Assembly (NCBI GenBank): GCA_003158835.1
Contig: PMLI01000050.1
Location: 6,961-13,168, forward strand
DNA: 6,208 nt
Direction: 5' to 3'
DNA from: Acidimicrobiaceae bacterium
GTDB lineage: Bacteria > Actinomycetota > Acidimicrobiia > Acidimicrobiales > Palsa-688
The stretch's first letter is position 1. Every line of letters starts with the position of its first letter. The notes beneath the pieces were generated by a model. That model was not told the origin of the DNA, did no database searches, and saw only the letters and a program-made list of their open reading frames with translations. Shown piece by piece: positions 1 through 5,935 of this stretch. The position numbers and the translations under genes are program-made.

Positions 1-630
1 GCCGGAGCCGATCGGGCTGCCGGCCGGCATGACGCTCGCCGCCCCCGCCTCCTTCAGCCGCCGGCGCAGGTCGGCCACCGGCAGCGGGTCGCCGGCCCAG
101 AAACGCACGATCCGGTCGGTGAACTCCTCGTCGCCCCGCCCGTAGTCGTGGAGGAACAACGTGGCCGCGAACCGGCTGTCCACCGGGCTGTGCTCCTGGT
201 GCGCCCATCGGTAGAGCTCGGCATAACGAGGGGAATCCTCTTGCAGCCCGGCAGCGATCTCGTCGATGGCCGAGCCGGGCCGGCCGGGGACCTTGGCTTG
301 TTCGATGGCCGCCCGGTAGACCTTGGCCGGGTCGTGGAGCGGCGTCTCCTTGGAGATCACCACTTTGGAGACGACGAAGCCCTCCGACAGCGCGACGTGC
401 GCCAAGTGCTCCAAGACGTGGCTCTTGCCGGTCCCGAAGCCGCCCCCGACCAGCATCCCGCCCGGCGCCGGGCCGTCGGGCAGCGCCCGCACCGCGGCCG
501 TCAACTGGCTGAAGCGGTCCTCGACGCCCCTTTGCATACTGCCCAGCACCGCCACCGCGTCGCGGTTGGGCACGCCGGCCCGCAGCGCCTCCAGTGCCCG
601 GCGGCGCTCAACCACCGGCGGGCCGCTCAC
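1..630 (-). CDS. BREX-type ATP-binding protein (DUF2791, BrxD-like), 3' end outside window
   Basis: The first 210 residues of a P-loop ATPase are visible; the C-terminus lies beyond position 1. A Walker A motif, GGFGTGKS, sits at residues 63-70. It is preceded by a helical segment (about 8-48, with ALRAGVPNRDAV) and followed by a SKVVISKETPLHDPAKV stretch at about 88-104. Later come RFAATLF (153-159) and RIVRFWAGDP (173-182). From memory this order matches the DUF2791/BrxC-BrxD family (PF10923) of BREX/Pgl-type phage-defence loci. The GTG start at 630-628 overlaps the preceding gene's TGA in a GTGA, implying translational coupling. Walker B and the sensor residues are not in view. Its likely role is a cytoplasmic ATPase in a defence complex, working with the degenerate homologue encoded just upstream. 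The family call is fairly secure, but membership of a true BREX locus is inference because no pglX, pglZ or helicase gene is visible. Confidence 0.82.
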   Translation of the reverse strand, partial: MSGPPVVERRRALEALRAGVPNRDAVAVLGSMQRGVEDRFSQLTAAVRALPDGPAPGGMLVGGGFGTGKSHVLEHLAHVALSEGFVVSKVVISKETPLHDPAKVYRAAIEQAKVPGRPGSAIDEIAAGLQEDSPRYAELYRWAHQEHSPVDSRFAATLFLHDYGRGDEEFTDRIVRFWAGDPLPVADLRRRLKEAGAASVMPAGSPIGSG

Positions 631-1577
631 GCCGTCCCCAACCTGACGAGCGACGAATACGGGTTGTCCCGCTTGACGTCTCGCACCTCGTCGAAGATAC
701 GCAGCTTGAGCGCCTGGTAGGCGTCAAGGCCCCGCGGCGTGTCCGAGAGGAAAGCCGGCGACCCCACGACGACGACCATGCAGTTGGCCATCTCGTCGGT
801 GTTGTCCACGAGCTGGCGGAACACCTCGTACGCGTCCAGGAGGGCAGCCTTGGTGTAATAGTGGCCGTGGCGCTCCTCGGGGCTGGGACGGCGGGCGAAG
901 CCAAGCCGGCGGATGTCGAGGACGAGCGCGAGACCGGCACGGTCGTTCACCGCCAGCCAGTGGGCAAGGGAAAACAGCAAATGGCGGGCGTTGTGGCGGC
1001 CGATGCGGCGGAAGATCAGAGCCGACTTCAGGACCGAGATCTGGCGGAGGTCGCCCCGGAGCCAGTCGAGCACCGCGGCGTGCTCGGCGTCCACCACCTG
1101 GCCGCTGCGGAGCTGGGCCTGGCACAGCCGCAGCATGGCCGTGCGGAACTCCTGGACCATGGCGTAATCACGGTGGACCTGCTGTTGGAGCTGCCGGTCG
1201 ACGTCACGCTTCAGCTCCCGCGGTTCTAGGCCGTAGTGGGAGGCCAAGGCGTCGAGGGCGACACGCTCGTCGGGCGCCGGGTAGCCGGCGGTGGCCAGCG
1301 CCGCCCTCGTGGCGACCCTGGCGAGGGCGTCCCAGTCCACTTGCCGGGCCACCTCGAAGAAGACCTGCTCGAGCAAATGGACACGCGCCTCGGCCGCGGC
1401 GACGTTGGCGACCACGAACCCGGCGCTGCTCGCGGCGGCGGCGAACCTTTCCATAAAGACGGCGGCCGAGGCGTCCTCGGGGGGCACCACGAACTTGAGG
1501 GCCGCCCCGCCCGCGTCCACGTAGCCGTGGAGGTAGTCGCGTTCCAAGAAGGCGACGTAGTCCTCGACCGGGATCAC
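627..1577 (-). CDS. DUF2791-family protein lacking Walker A, probable pseudo-ATPase
   Basis: A 316-residue protein with the sequence layout of BREX-type ATP-binding-domain (DUF2791) proteins. Visible landmarks are an N-terminal VEDYVAFLERDYL helix, GGAALKFVVP (23-32) where a P-loop would be expected, RVHLLEQVFFEVARQVDWD (65-83), a hydrophobic LALVLDIRRL strand (216-225), GHYYTKAALLDAYEVFRQLVD (238-258) and MVVVVGSP (267-274). No GxxxxGK[ST] occurs anywhere, and the Walker-B-like strand ends in Asp-Ile rather than Asp-Glu. ATP hydrolysis therefore looks lost. The GTG start at 1577-1575 forms a GTGA overlap with the stop of the preceding gene, with a GGAG about a dozen bases upstream. Longer in-frame starts upstream would run through that gene's coding region and were rejected. 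It probably partners or regulates the intact ATPase encoded next. The family is moderately sure; the role is inferred. Confidence 0.78.
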   Translation of the reverse strand: MIPVEDYVAFLERDYLHGYVDAGGAALKFVVPPEDASAAVFMERFAAAASSAGFVVANVAAAEARVHLLEQVFFEVARQVDWDALARVATRAALATAGYPAPDERVALDALASHYGLEPRELKRDVDRQLQQQVHRDYAMVQEFRTAMLRLCQAQLRSGQVVDAEHAAVLDWLRGDLRQISVLKSALIFRRIGRHNARHLLFSLAHWLAVNDRAGLALVLDIRRLGFARRPSPEERHGHYYTKAALLDAYEVFRQLVDNTDEMANCMVVVVGSPAFLSDTPRGLDAYQALKLRIFDEVRDVKRDNPYSSLVRLGTA

Positions 1578-2320
1578 TTCGCCCGCTCCGTGAAGGCGAT
1601 GCCCGCATAGACCTTGGTCTGCCCGCTGCGGGCGACGGTGGTCAGCACCCCGCCGCCCCTTGTCAATGCGCTCGCCGGCAGGCTCATCCGCCGCCCGTCC
1701 TTCGTGTCCACGACGCCCTTCTGGTCGAGCAGGTAGAGGTCCCGGGCGAACTCCTGGGGGGTGTAGTCGCGCGCCGCTCCAGGGAGGAGGGTGAGGACCT
1801 TGTGCACGTCGACCAGCTTGGCCGGAGCGCCCGCCCGCAGGCGCTTGCTGGCCACGACCAGGTCGTAGGCCGAGGCCAGGGTCTCGATGAACGCCTCGGC
1901 CCTGAAGTTGGGCGGCCGCTGCTGGAGGGCCGCCAGGTGGGCCACGACGACCGACGGCCGCACGCGGCGGTCCTTTTCCTTGTCGACCACCACGGCGGCG
2001 TCCGCCGCCGAGACCTGCACGATGGCCGGGAAGCACAGGATCCGGTCGTCGGACTCGAGCGCCTGCACGCCGGCCTCGGCCGCCGCGGCCAGCAGCTCCT
2101 TGGCATAGTCGCCAGAGGAGAACCACGCGCTCACGTCGAAACCCCACCCCTGGCGGAGGTCCCGCGCCGTCACGGTCGCCTGGTCGGCGAGGCCTACCGC
2201 GGCCTCCAAGGCCTGCTGCAAGTCGCGGATCTGGCCGTGGGCGGCGGCCGTCTTGGCCTTCTTGGCCGCTTTCAGGGCGGCGCCAAGCGGTCGCGCGAGC
2301 GGCTGAGCGCCCGCACGCAC
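1574..2320 (-). CDS. Unassigned 248-residue protein leading the DUF2791 operon
   Basis: I do not recognise a characterised family. The protein starts with an Ala/Lys-rich, probably helical or coiled-coil segment (about 8-55). A mixed region with GWGFDVSAWFSSGDYAKELL (58-77) follows, then alternating hydrophobic strands ILCFPAIVQVS (94-104) and AAVVVDKEK (108-116). The C-terminal part, YTPQEFARDLYLLDQKGVVDTKDGRR (186-211), could be a winged helix. No signal peptide, membrane segment or nucleotide-binding motif is seen. The GTG at 2320-2318 is the only ATG/GTG/TTG start between the in-frame upstream stop and the body of the protein, and it lacks a clear Shine-Dalgarno. The stop overlaps the next gene's GTG start, so it is translationally linked to the two DUF2791 proteins and is probably a core component of the same system. 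The open frame is convincing; the function is unknown. Confidence 0.75.
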   Translation of the reverse strand: MRAGAQPLARPLGAALKAAKKAKTAAAHGQIRDLQQALEAAVGLADQATVTARDLRQGWGFDVSAWFSSGDYAKELLAAAAEAGVQALESDDRILCFPAIVQVSAADAAVVVDKEKDRRVRPSVVVAHLAALQQRPPNFRAEAFIETLASAYDLVVASKRLRAGAPAKLVDVHKVLTLLPGAARDYTPQEFARDLYLLDQKGVVDTKDGRRMSLPASALTRGGGVLTTVARSGQTKVYAGIAFTERAK

Positions 2321-2383
2321 TCGGACGCAACATTTTCGGGAGAGGTTCAGCGGTGGTCGCCCCGGGGTTGCGGCGAGACCCGT
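2321..2383. other. 63-base gap between exporter and defence-like trio
   Basis: On the minus strand this gap separates the stop of the LysE-type gene from the GTG of the 248-residue protein. I see no strong hairpin followed by a T-run, only a short CCCCGGGG dyad, and no convincing -35/-10 pair. Read-through from the exporter into the trio is therefore possible, although an unrecognised promoter here cannot be excluded. Confidence 0.4.
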
Positions 2384-3028
2384 TCAAGAGCCAAAGGCCG
2401 ACGTGATGATCAGCACGCCGAGCCCGATCATGACGAGACCTCCGATTATGCGGAGAGCCACGAGCCGACTAGAGGACCCCGCCAACCACTGTCGCGCTGT
2501 CCCGGCGACCATCCCCCACGTGCCGTCCGACAGCACGGCAAGGACCGCGAAAATGACTCCCAGTACAAGTAGTTGTACCGTCAGGTTCCCCGACGGGCGA
2601 TCAATGAAGTGAGGAAATACGGCGACGAAGAAGATCAGCGCCTTGGGGTTGAACCCGCCCACGACGAAGCCCTGTCTGACTACCTGTCGCACGGGAGGCC
2701 TCGTCGGCTCGGGGCTCGTTATCGACGCCGCATGCGCGTGGCGGTGTCGCAACGCGTCGGCCCCCAGCCAGAGGAGATAGAGGCCACCCGCCAGTTCAAC
2801 GACGGTTGTGAAGAGCTTGGAGTGGGCCAGCAGGGGCCCGAGGCCAACGGCCACCAACGCAGAAAGCACCAGAATGCCGATGCCGTTGCCGATCGCGGTG
2901 AGGACGGCCACGAGCCTTCCCCAGGCGATGCCCCTTGCCAAAGTGAACAGCACGCTTGGCCCCGGAACGACGATGATCGCAAGCGACGCCAGAGTGAAGG
3001 GGATGAGGTGCGAGGTAGGAATGATCAA
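2384..3028 (-). CDS. LysE/RhtB-family exporter
   Basis: A 214-residue polytopic membrane protein of the LysE/RhtB family, whose members export amino acids or related small metabolites through the cytoplasmic membrane. It has the family's N-terminal PGPSVLFTLARG (22-33) and NPKALIFF (127-134) signatures. About six hydrophobic segments are visible: 8-28, 39-66, 72-92, 120-141, 148-168 and 188-211. A polar loop at 93-117, with HRHAHA and several prolines, separates the halves. The length is typical. The start is TTG at 3028-3026. No ATG or GTG lies in frame between it and the upstream stop, it places the first helix correctly, and GAGGG lies about ten bases upstream. By eye the gene is less GC-rich than its neighbours, so it may have been acquired. 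Substrate cannot be told from sequence. It lies head-to-head with the small membrane protein and just upstream of the defence-like trio. Confidence 0.88.
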   Translation of the reverse strand: MIIPTSHLIPFTLASLAIIVVPGPSVLFTLARGIAWGRLVAVLTAIGNGIGILVLSALVAVGLGPLLAHSKLFTTVVELAGGLYLLWLGADALRHRHAHAASITSPEPTRPPVRQVVRQGFVVGGFNPKALIFFVAVFPHFIDRPSGNLTVQLLVLGVIFAVLAVLSDGTWGMVAGTARQWLAGSSSRLVALRIIGGLVMIGLGVLIITSAFGS

Positions 3029-3176
3029 AGACTTTGCCCTCTTGCAGCAGCCACAAGCTCTTATGGTGGGGCTCTGTCAACAGTAACCGCGACGGGTTTT
3101 CCCTGACGGAACTGGTCCCGCAGTGCAGGGGGCATGAACCTTTTCGGCGCGACGCCGGGCAGACTAGGGTCGGACC
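3029..3176. promoter_or_regulatory. Divergent intergenic region between exporter and small membrane protein
   Basis: These 148 bases separate two divergently transcribed genes and must hold the promoters for both. On the plus strand a TANNNT -10 lies close to the ATG at 3177 (see separate entry). On the minus strand a TTGACA hexamer, read from 3080 to 3075, matches a -35 consensus, but no good -10 follows at 16-18 bases. No operator-like repeat is convincing. Confidence 0.4.
3165..3170 (+). promoter_or_regulatory. -10 element (TAGGGT) for a leaderless transcript
   Basis: TAGGGT fits the actinobacterial TANNNT -10 consensus. It ends six bases before the ATG at 3177, so transcription would begin at or next to the A of the start codon. 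No Shine-Dalgarno is seen before this ATG. Both facts agree with a leaderless mRNA, a common arrangement in actinobacteria. No clear -35 is visible. Confidence 0.5.
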
Positions 3177-3512
3177 ATGACGGGCGTCAACCAGCCAGCG
3201 CGGGGGCGGCCAGCGCGGAGGCGGCCAGCGCGGATGCGGCCAGCGAGGAGGTGGGTACGCCTGCGCTGGGTTCTCTGGCGAGCGGGCTGGGTGCTGGTGC
3301 TGACGGCCTTTTGGTCTTCGGGGAAGTTCCGCGTGAGCACGATCGGTGACCTTGTGGTGGCCGTCATCGTCGTCGCCGTCTTTTCGTTCATCGTGTCGCG
3401 AGTCAAGCGCCTCTACGAAGCCACCAAGCAAGCCTGCAAGATGGCATGGCGAGAAGGCAACCGCCGGGCTGTGCGCCAGCTGGCCCGGGCCATCGCGCAC
3501 CTGAAGGACTGA
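3177..3512 (+). CDS. Small basic membrane protein with Arg-rich N-terminal repeats, function unknown
   Basis: A 111-residue protein, not recognised as a known family. Residues 6-25 are four pentapeptides of the type RPARR, encoded by a 15-base tandem repeat. Two hydrophobic segments follow: 31-47, rich in Trp, and a clean helix at about 55-74 (GDLVVAVIVVAVFSFIVS). The tail at 76-111 is basic and probably amphipathic (KRLYEATKQACKMAWREGNRR). The Arg-rich N-terminus would favour a cytoplasmic location for that end. The ATG is supported by the TAGGGT six bases upstream, which would give a leaderless message. An in-frame ATG at 3234 inside the repeat is an alternative that would drop most of the Arg-rich region. 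It lies upstream of fabD in the same direction but is separated by 154 bases and GC-rich dyads, so it is probably a separate unit. Membrane character makes this frame more credible than the overlapping ones. Confidence 0.6.
   Translation: MTGVNQPARGRPARRRPARMRPARRWVRLRWVLWRAGWVLVLTAFWSSGKFRVSTIGDLVVAVIVVAVFSFIVSRVKRLYEATKQACKMAWREGNRRAVRQLARAIAHLKD
3191..3250. repeat. Four 15-base tandem repeats within the small membrane protein gene
   Basis: The units lie at 3191-3205, 3206-3220, 3221-3235 and 3236-3250, with consensus GCGGCCAGCGCGGAG. The second and third differ at one base, the fourth at two or so, and the first is more diverged. The unit is a multiple of three, so copy-number change would keep the reading frame while adding or removing one Arg-Pro-Ala-Arg pentapeptide. 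Confidence 0.85.
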
Positions 3513-3514
3513 GC

Positions 3515-3550
3515 CCCGGCCCGGGCCGGGCTGGAGGGGTCGGCTCGACC
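3515..3550. terminator. GC-rich dyads, possible terminator of the small membrane protein gene
   Basis: A perfect 16-base palindrome, CCCGGCCCGGGCCGGG, lies at 3515-3530, two bases after the stop codon. It is followed by a 5-bp stem with a 3-base loop at 3538-3550 (GGTCG-GCT-CGACC). There is no T-run, so it is not a classical intrinsic terminator. In high-GC actinobacteria such structures may still end transcription. This is inferred from position. Confidence 0.35.
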
Positions 3551-3651
3551 AGGTGGAGCGCCATCGTGCCCGGCCCGGGAGACCTCGGGGCCCGGTGACC
3601 CCCCGATTGTTACCTTCACCCTCGGGCCTGGGTCAGAATGTTGGAAGACCG

Positions 3652-3659
3652 AAGGAGGG
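3652..3659 (+). promoter_or_regulatory. Shine-Dalgarno site that fixes the fabD GTG start
   Basis: AAGGAGGG ends seven bases before the GTG at 3667. It settles the start on this GTG, which gives the expected MPAFVFPGQGSQ N-terminus, rather than on longer in-frame starts up to 3553. Confidence 0.85.
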
Positions 3660-3666
3660 CCGCGCC

Positions 3667-4887
3667 GTGCCGGCGTTCGTTTTTCCAGGGCAGGGGTCCC
3701 AGAGACCGGGGATGGGGCGGTCGTGGCGCGACCATCCGTCCTGGGACGTCGTACAGGACGCCTCTCACGTGGCCGGCCGGGACATCGAGCGCCTCCTGCT
3801 CGATGCGGAGGCCGGCGAGCTCACCGAGACCCGCAACGCCCAGCTGGCCACTTTCGTCATGGGCCTGGTGGTCCTGGACGCCGTCGAACGCCTGGGCATC
3901 GAGCCCACCGCCTGCGCCGGGCACAGCCTGGGCGAGTACACGGCCCTGGTGGCAGCGGGCGGCGTGGGCTTCGAGGACGCCGTCCGCCTCGTGGCCGAGA
4001 GAGGCGAGGCCATGCAAGAGGCGGCCGACGACAACCCGGGGATCATGCTGGCCATAACGGGCATCGACGATGAGCGAGCCCGTATCGCCTGCCGCCGGGC
4101 CGACGGCGACGTGTGGCTGGCCAATTCCAACGCCCCGGGCGAATGCGTCATCGCCGGCCGGCCGGCCGACGTCTACCGGGCGGCCGAGGTGGCGGTCGAG
4201 CTCGGCGCCGTCCGCACGGCCGAAGTAAAGGTCAGCGGCGCCTTCCACACCCCCCTGATGGTCCCGGCCCAGGCCCGGTTGCGCAAAGCTCTCGAGGTCA
4301 CGACGTTCTACCCGCTGGCCGTGCCGGTCGTGGCCAACGTCGACTCGCTCCCCCACGACGCCGGGGACGAATGGCCGTCGCTGCTGTCCGCCCAGCTGCG
4401 CAGCCCGGTGCGCTGGCGCCAGAGCGTCCTGTCCCTGGCCGCCATCATGCGCACCGGCGAATGGGACGGCGACAGCCTCATATGCGAGCTCGGACCGGGC
4501 GGGCCGCTCTCGGCCCTGGTCCGGGCCACGGTGCCCGAAGCCCTGACGGTCGCCATCGCCGTGCCCGACGACCTCGACACCCTGGTGGCGACCTTGACCG
4601 GCGAAACGGCCCTGCTCGGTTCGCCCGACGGCCACCAAGGTGAGCGGTTGTACGTTTCCGAGCGGCTGATCATCAGTCCCTGCGCCGGTATTTTCGACGT
4701 GGCGTCCGGGCCGGCCGGCACCTCGCCCGAGCCCCCCGGTGCGTTGGTCGAGATCGGCGACCTCCTCGGTCTGGTGTCCGGCACCGAGGTGCGCAGCCCG
4801 TTTGCGGGCGAGCTCATGGGCGTCATCGCCCACCCGGGCGAGAGAGTCCAACCGGGCCAACCCATTGCGTGGCTGCGTGCCCGCTGA
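3667..4887 (+). CDS. fabD: Malonyl-CoA:ACP transacylase with C-terminal biotinyl/lipoyl-like domain
   Basis: FabD transfers malonyl from CoA to acyl carrier protein, supplying extender units for type II fatty-acid synthesis in the cytoplasm. The 406-residue protein opens with the family's GQGSQ (8-12). It has the nucleophile elbow GHSLGEY with Ser87, the substrate-carboxylate Arg112 (ERGEAMQ), the catalytic His194 in GAFHTPLM, and ELGPGGPLSAL (274-284). The transferase core ends near 310, the usual FabD length. The extra roughly 80 residues (327-405) contain two half-motifs, SPCAGIF...GDLLGLV and SPFAGELMGVIAHPGERVQPGQPIAWL. These resemble a biotinyl/lipoyl-type barrel-sandwich hybrid, but no Met-Lys attachment site is present. 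fabH follows after 14 bases, so the two are co-transcribed. The transacylase call is very secure; the tail's fold is a motif-based inference and its role is unknown. Confidence 0.95.
   Translation: MPAFVFPGQGSQRPGMGRSWRDHPSWDVVQDASHVAGRDIERLLLDAEAGELTETRNAQLATFVMGLVVLDAVERLGIEPTACAGHSLGEYTALVAAGGVGFEDAVRLVAERGEAMQEAADDNPGIMLAITGIDDERARIACRRADGDVWLANSNAPGECVIAGRPADVYRAAEVAVELGAVRTAEVKVSGAFHTPLMVPAQARLRKALEVTTFYPLAVPVVANVDSLPHDAGDEWPSLLSAQLRSPVRWRQSVLSLAAIMRTGEWDGDSLICELGPGGPLSALVRATVPEALTVAIAVPDDLDTLVATLTGETALLGSPDGHQGERLYVSERLIISPCAGIFDVASGPAGTSPEPPGALVEIGDLLGLVSGTEVRSPFAGELMGVIAHPGERVQPGQPIAWLRAR
4645..4881 (+). other. Barrel-sandwich-hybrid-like domain fused to FabD
   Basis: This covers FabD residues 327-405. 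Two halves each read roughly SPxAG, hydrophobic stretch, G-x-x-V/L, G-x-x-hydrophobic, which is the pseudo-twofold pattern of biotinyl/lipoyl domains. The turn that normally carries the modified lysine reads VSGTEVRSP, with no lysine, so biotinylation or lipoylation there is unlikely. It may act in binding or oligomerisation. Confidence 0.6.
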
Positions 4888-4888
4888 C

Positions 4889-4894
4889 AAGGAG
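4889..4894 (+). promoter_or_regulatory. Shine-Dalgarno site deciding the fabH start
   Basis: AAGGAG lies seven bases before the ATG at 4902, just after the fabD stop. It favours this ATG over an in-frame GTG at 4869 that would overlap fabD and has no such site. Confidence 0.8.
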
Positions 4895-4901
4895 CGCACG
4901 A

Positions 4902-5903
4902 ATGCGACCTGAACACGGCTGTGCGATAACCGGTTGGGGCAGCGCGCTTCCGAGCACGGTGGTCACCAACCAGGACATGATGACCCTGTTCGACACGGGC
5001 GACGAGTGGGTACACGAGCGCACCGGCATCCGCCAGCGCCGTGCCGCCGACGGTCCCTTCGTAAACCCGAAGCCTCCCGTCTCACCGCCCGGGGGCATGG
5101 GCACGACGGCACAGCTGGCGGCCGAGGCAGGCCGCTCCGCCCTGCAGGTGGCCGGCCTCACCGGGGCCGACATCGACCTGCTCGTCCTGTGCACCACCAG
5201 CCCCGACCAGCTCGTCCCCGCCACCTCATCGCCGCTGGCCCACGCCCTGTCCATAAAGGGTGGCGGCATGGACATAAATGCGGCGTGCGCCGGGTTCACT
5301 TACGGCCTGGTGACCTCGGCCGGCTTCATCGCCAGTGGCGCCGAGCGGGTGCTGCTCATCGGGGCCGAAACCTTGACCCGCATCACCAACTGGGCGGACC
5401 GCTCCAACGCCTTCCTGTTCGGTGACGGCGCCGGCGCTGTCGTCGTGGAGGCGGTCCCCGGCGAACCCGCCCTCCTGGGCTGGGACATCGGCGTGGACGG
5501 CTCCCTCCAGCCCCTCTTCTTCTCCGACCACGGCGGGCAGGGAATGACTATGAGAGGTCAGGAGGTGTTCCGCAAGGCGGTCCGGGTCACCGTCGAGTCG
5601 GCCACCAAAAGCCTCGAACGGGCCAAGGTGAGAGCGGCGGAGATCGCCCTCTTCGTCCCCCACCAGGCCAATGTCCGGATAATGGACGCAGTGGCCGAGC
5701 GCCTGGGCATCCCGGCCGGGCGCGTCGCGTCTGTGATCGAGCACACCGGCAACACCTCTTCGGCCTCCATCCCCATCGCCCTGACCGATGCCGCCAACTC
5801 CGGGCGCCTGGCGGAGGGCGACCTCGTGCTGTTCGCCGGGTTCGGCGCCGGCATGACCTGGGCGTCGGCGGTCTGGCGTTGGGGTGGCGGCCCGGTGCGC
5901 TGA
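4902..5903 (+). CDS. fabH: Beta-ketoacyl-ACP synthase III
   Basis: FabH starts fatty-acid chains by condensing a short acyl-CoA with malonyl-ACP, the product of FabD. The 333-residue protein has the N-terminal ITGWGSALPSTVVTN and TGDEWVHERTGIRQR segments typical of the family. The complete Cys-His-Asn triad is present: Cys129 in NAACAGF, His254 in PHQAN and Asn284 in HTGNTSSAS. FGDGAGAVV (173-181) and GFGAGMTW (313-320) are also seen. A Pro/Gly-rich stretch at about 51-66 (PFVNPKPPVSPPGGMG) looks longer than the corresponding loop in well-known FabH proteins. In actinobacteria FabH often prefers branched-chain acyl-CoA primers, but specificity cannot be read here. A less likely alternative is a FabH-like ketoacyl synthase of secondary metabolism; the fabD/acpP setting argues for the primary enzyme. 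Confidence 0.94.
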   Translation: MRPEHGCAITGWGSALPSTVVTNQDMMTLFDTGDEWVHERTGIRQRRAADGPFVNPKPPVSPPGGMGTTAQLAAEAGRSALQVAGLTGADIDLLVLCTTSPDQLVPATSSPLAHALSIKGGGMDINAACAGFTYGLVTSAGFIASGAERVLLIGAETLTRITNWADRSNAFLFGDGAGAVVVEAVPGEPALLGWDIGVDGSLQPLFFSDHGGQGMTMRGQEVFRKAVRVTVESATKSLERAKVRAAEIALFVPHQANVRIMDAVAERLGIPAGRVASVIEHTGNTSSASIPIALTDAANSGRLAEGDLVLFAGFGAGMTWASAVWRWGGGPVR

Positions 5904-5935
5904 GAGGTAGTCCCGACGCCCCCACCCGCCCCCAC

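Larger units (their letters stand above)
3513..3666. other. Intergenic region upstream of fabD
   Basis: This 154-base gap holds GC-rich dyads just after the small membrane protein's stop, then the presumed fabD promoter. CAGAAT at 3634-3639 could serve as a -10, but the TTGTTA at 3607-3612 is 21 bases away, too far for an ordinary -35. The promoter is therefore not located with confidence. The region ends in the fabD ribosome binding site. Confidence 0.4.

Noticed and set aside
627..2387. Single 586-residue minus-strand open frame
   Set aside because: Its first part is a Gly/Arg/Pro-rich shadow of the 248-residue gene. The true protein begins at the GTG at 1577 with a GTGA overlap.
3075..3080. 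TTGACA on the minus strand as a -35 for the exporter gene
   Set aside because: The hexamer is perfect, but no acceptable -10 lies 16-18 bases downstream, so a full promoter call is not supported.
3134..3349. Overlapping plus-strand open frame with an Ala-Ala-Ser repeat
   Set aside because: It is the other-frame reading of the 15-base repeat. It has no ribosome binding site and no folded-protein character, while the 3177 frame encodes credible membrane helices.
4645..4881. A functional biotin or lipoate carrier domain at the FabD C-terminus
   Set aside because: The fold pattern is there, but the lysine-bearing turn is not, so covalent cofactor attachment was not claimed.
3616..4899. Long minus-strand open frame opposite fabD
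   Set aside because: It is the antisense shadow of a clear FabD gene in high-GC DNA, with no recognisable domain.
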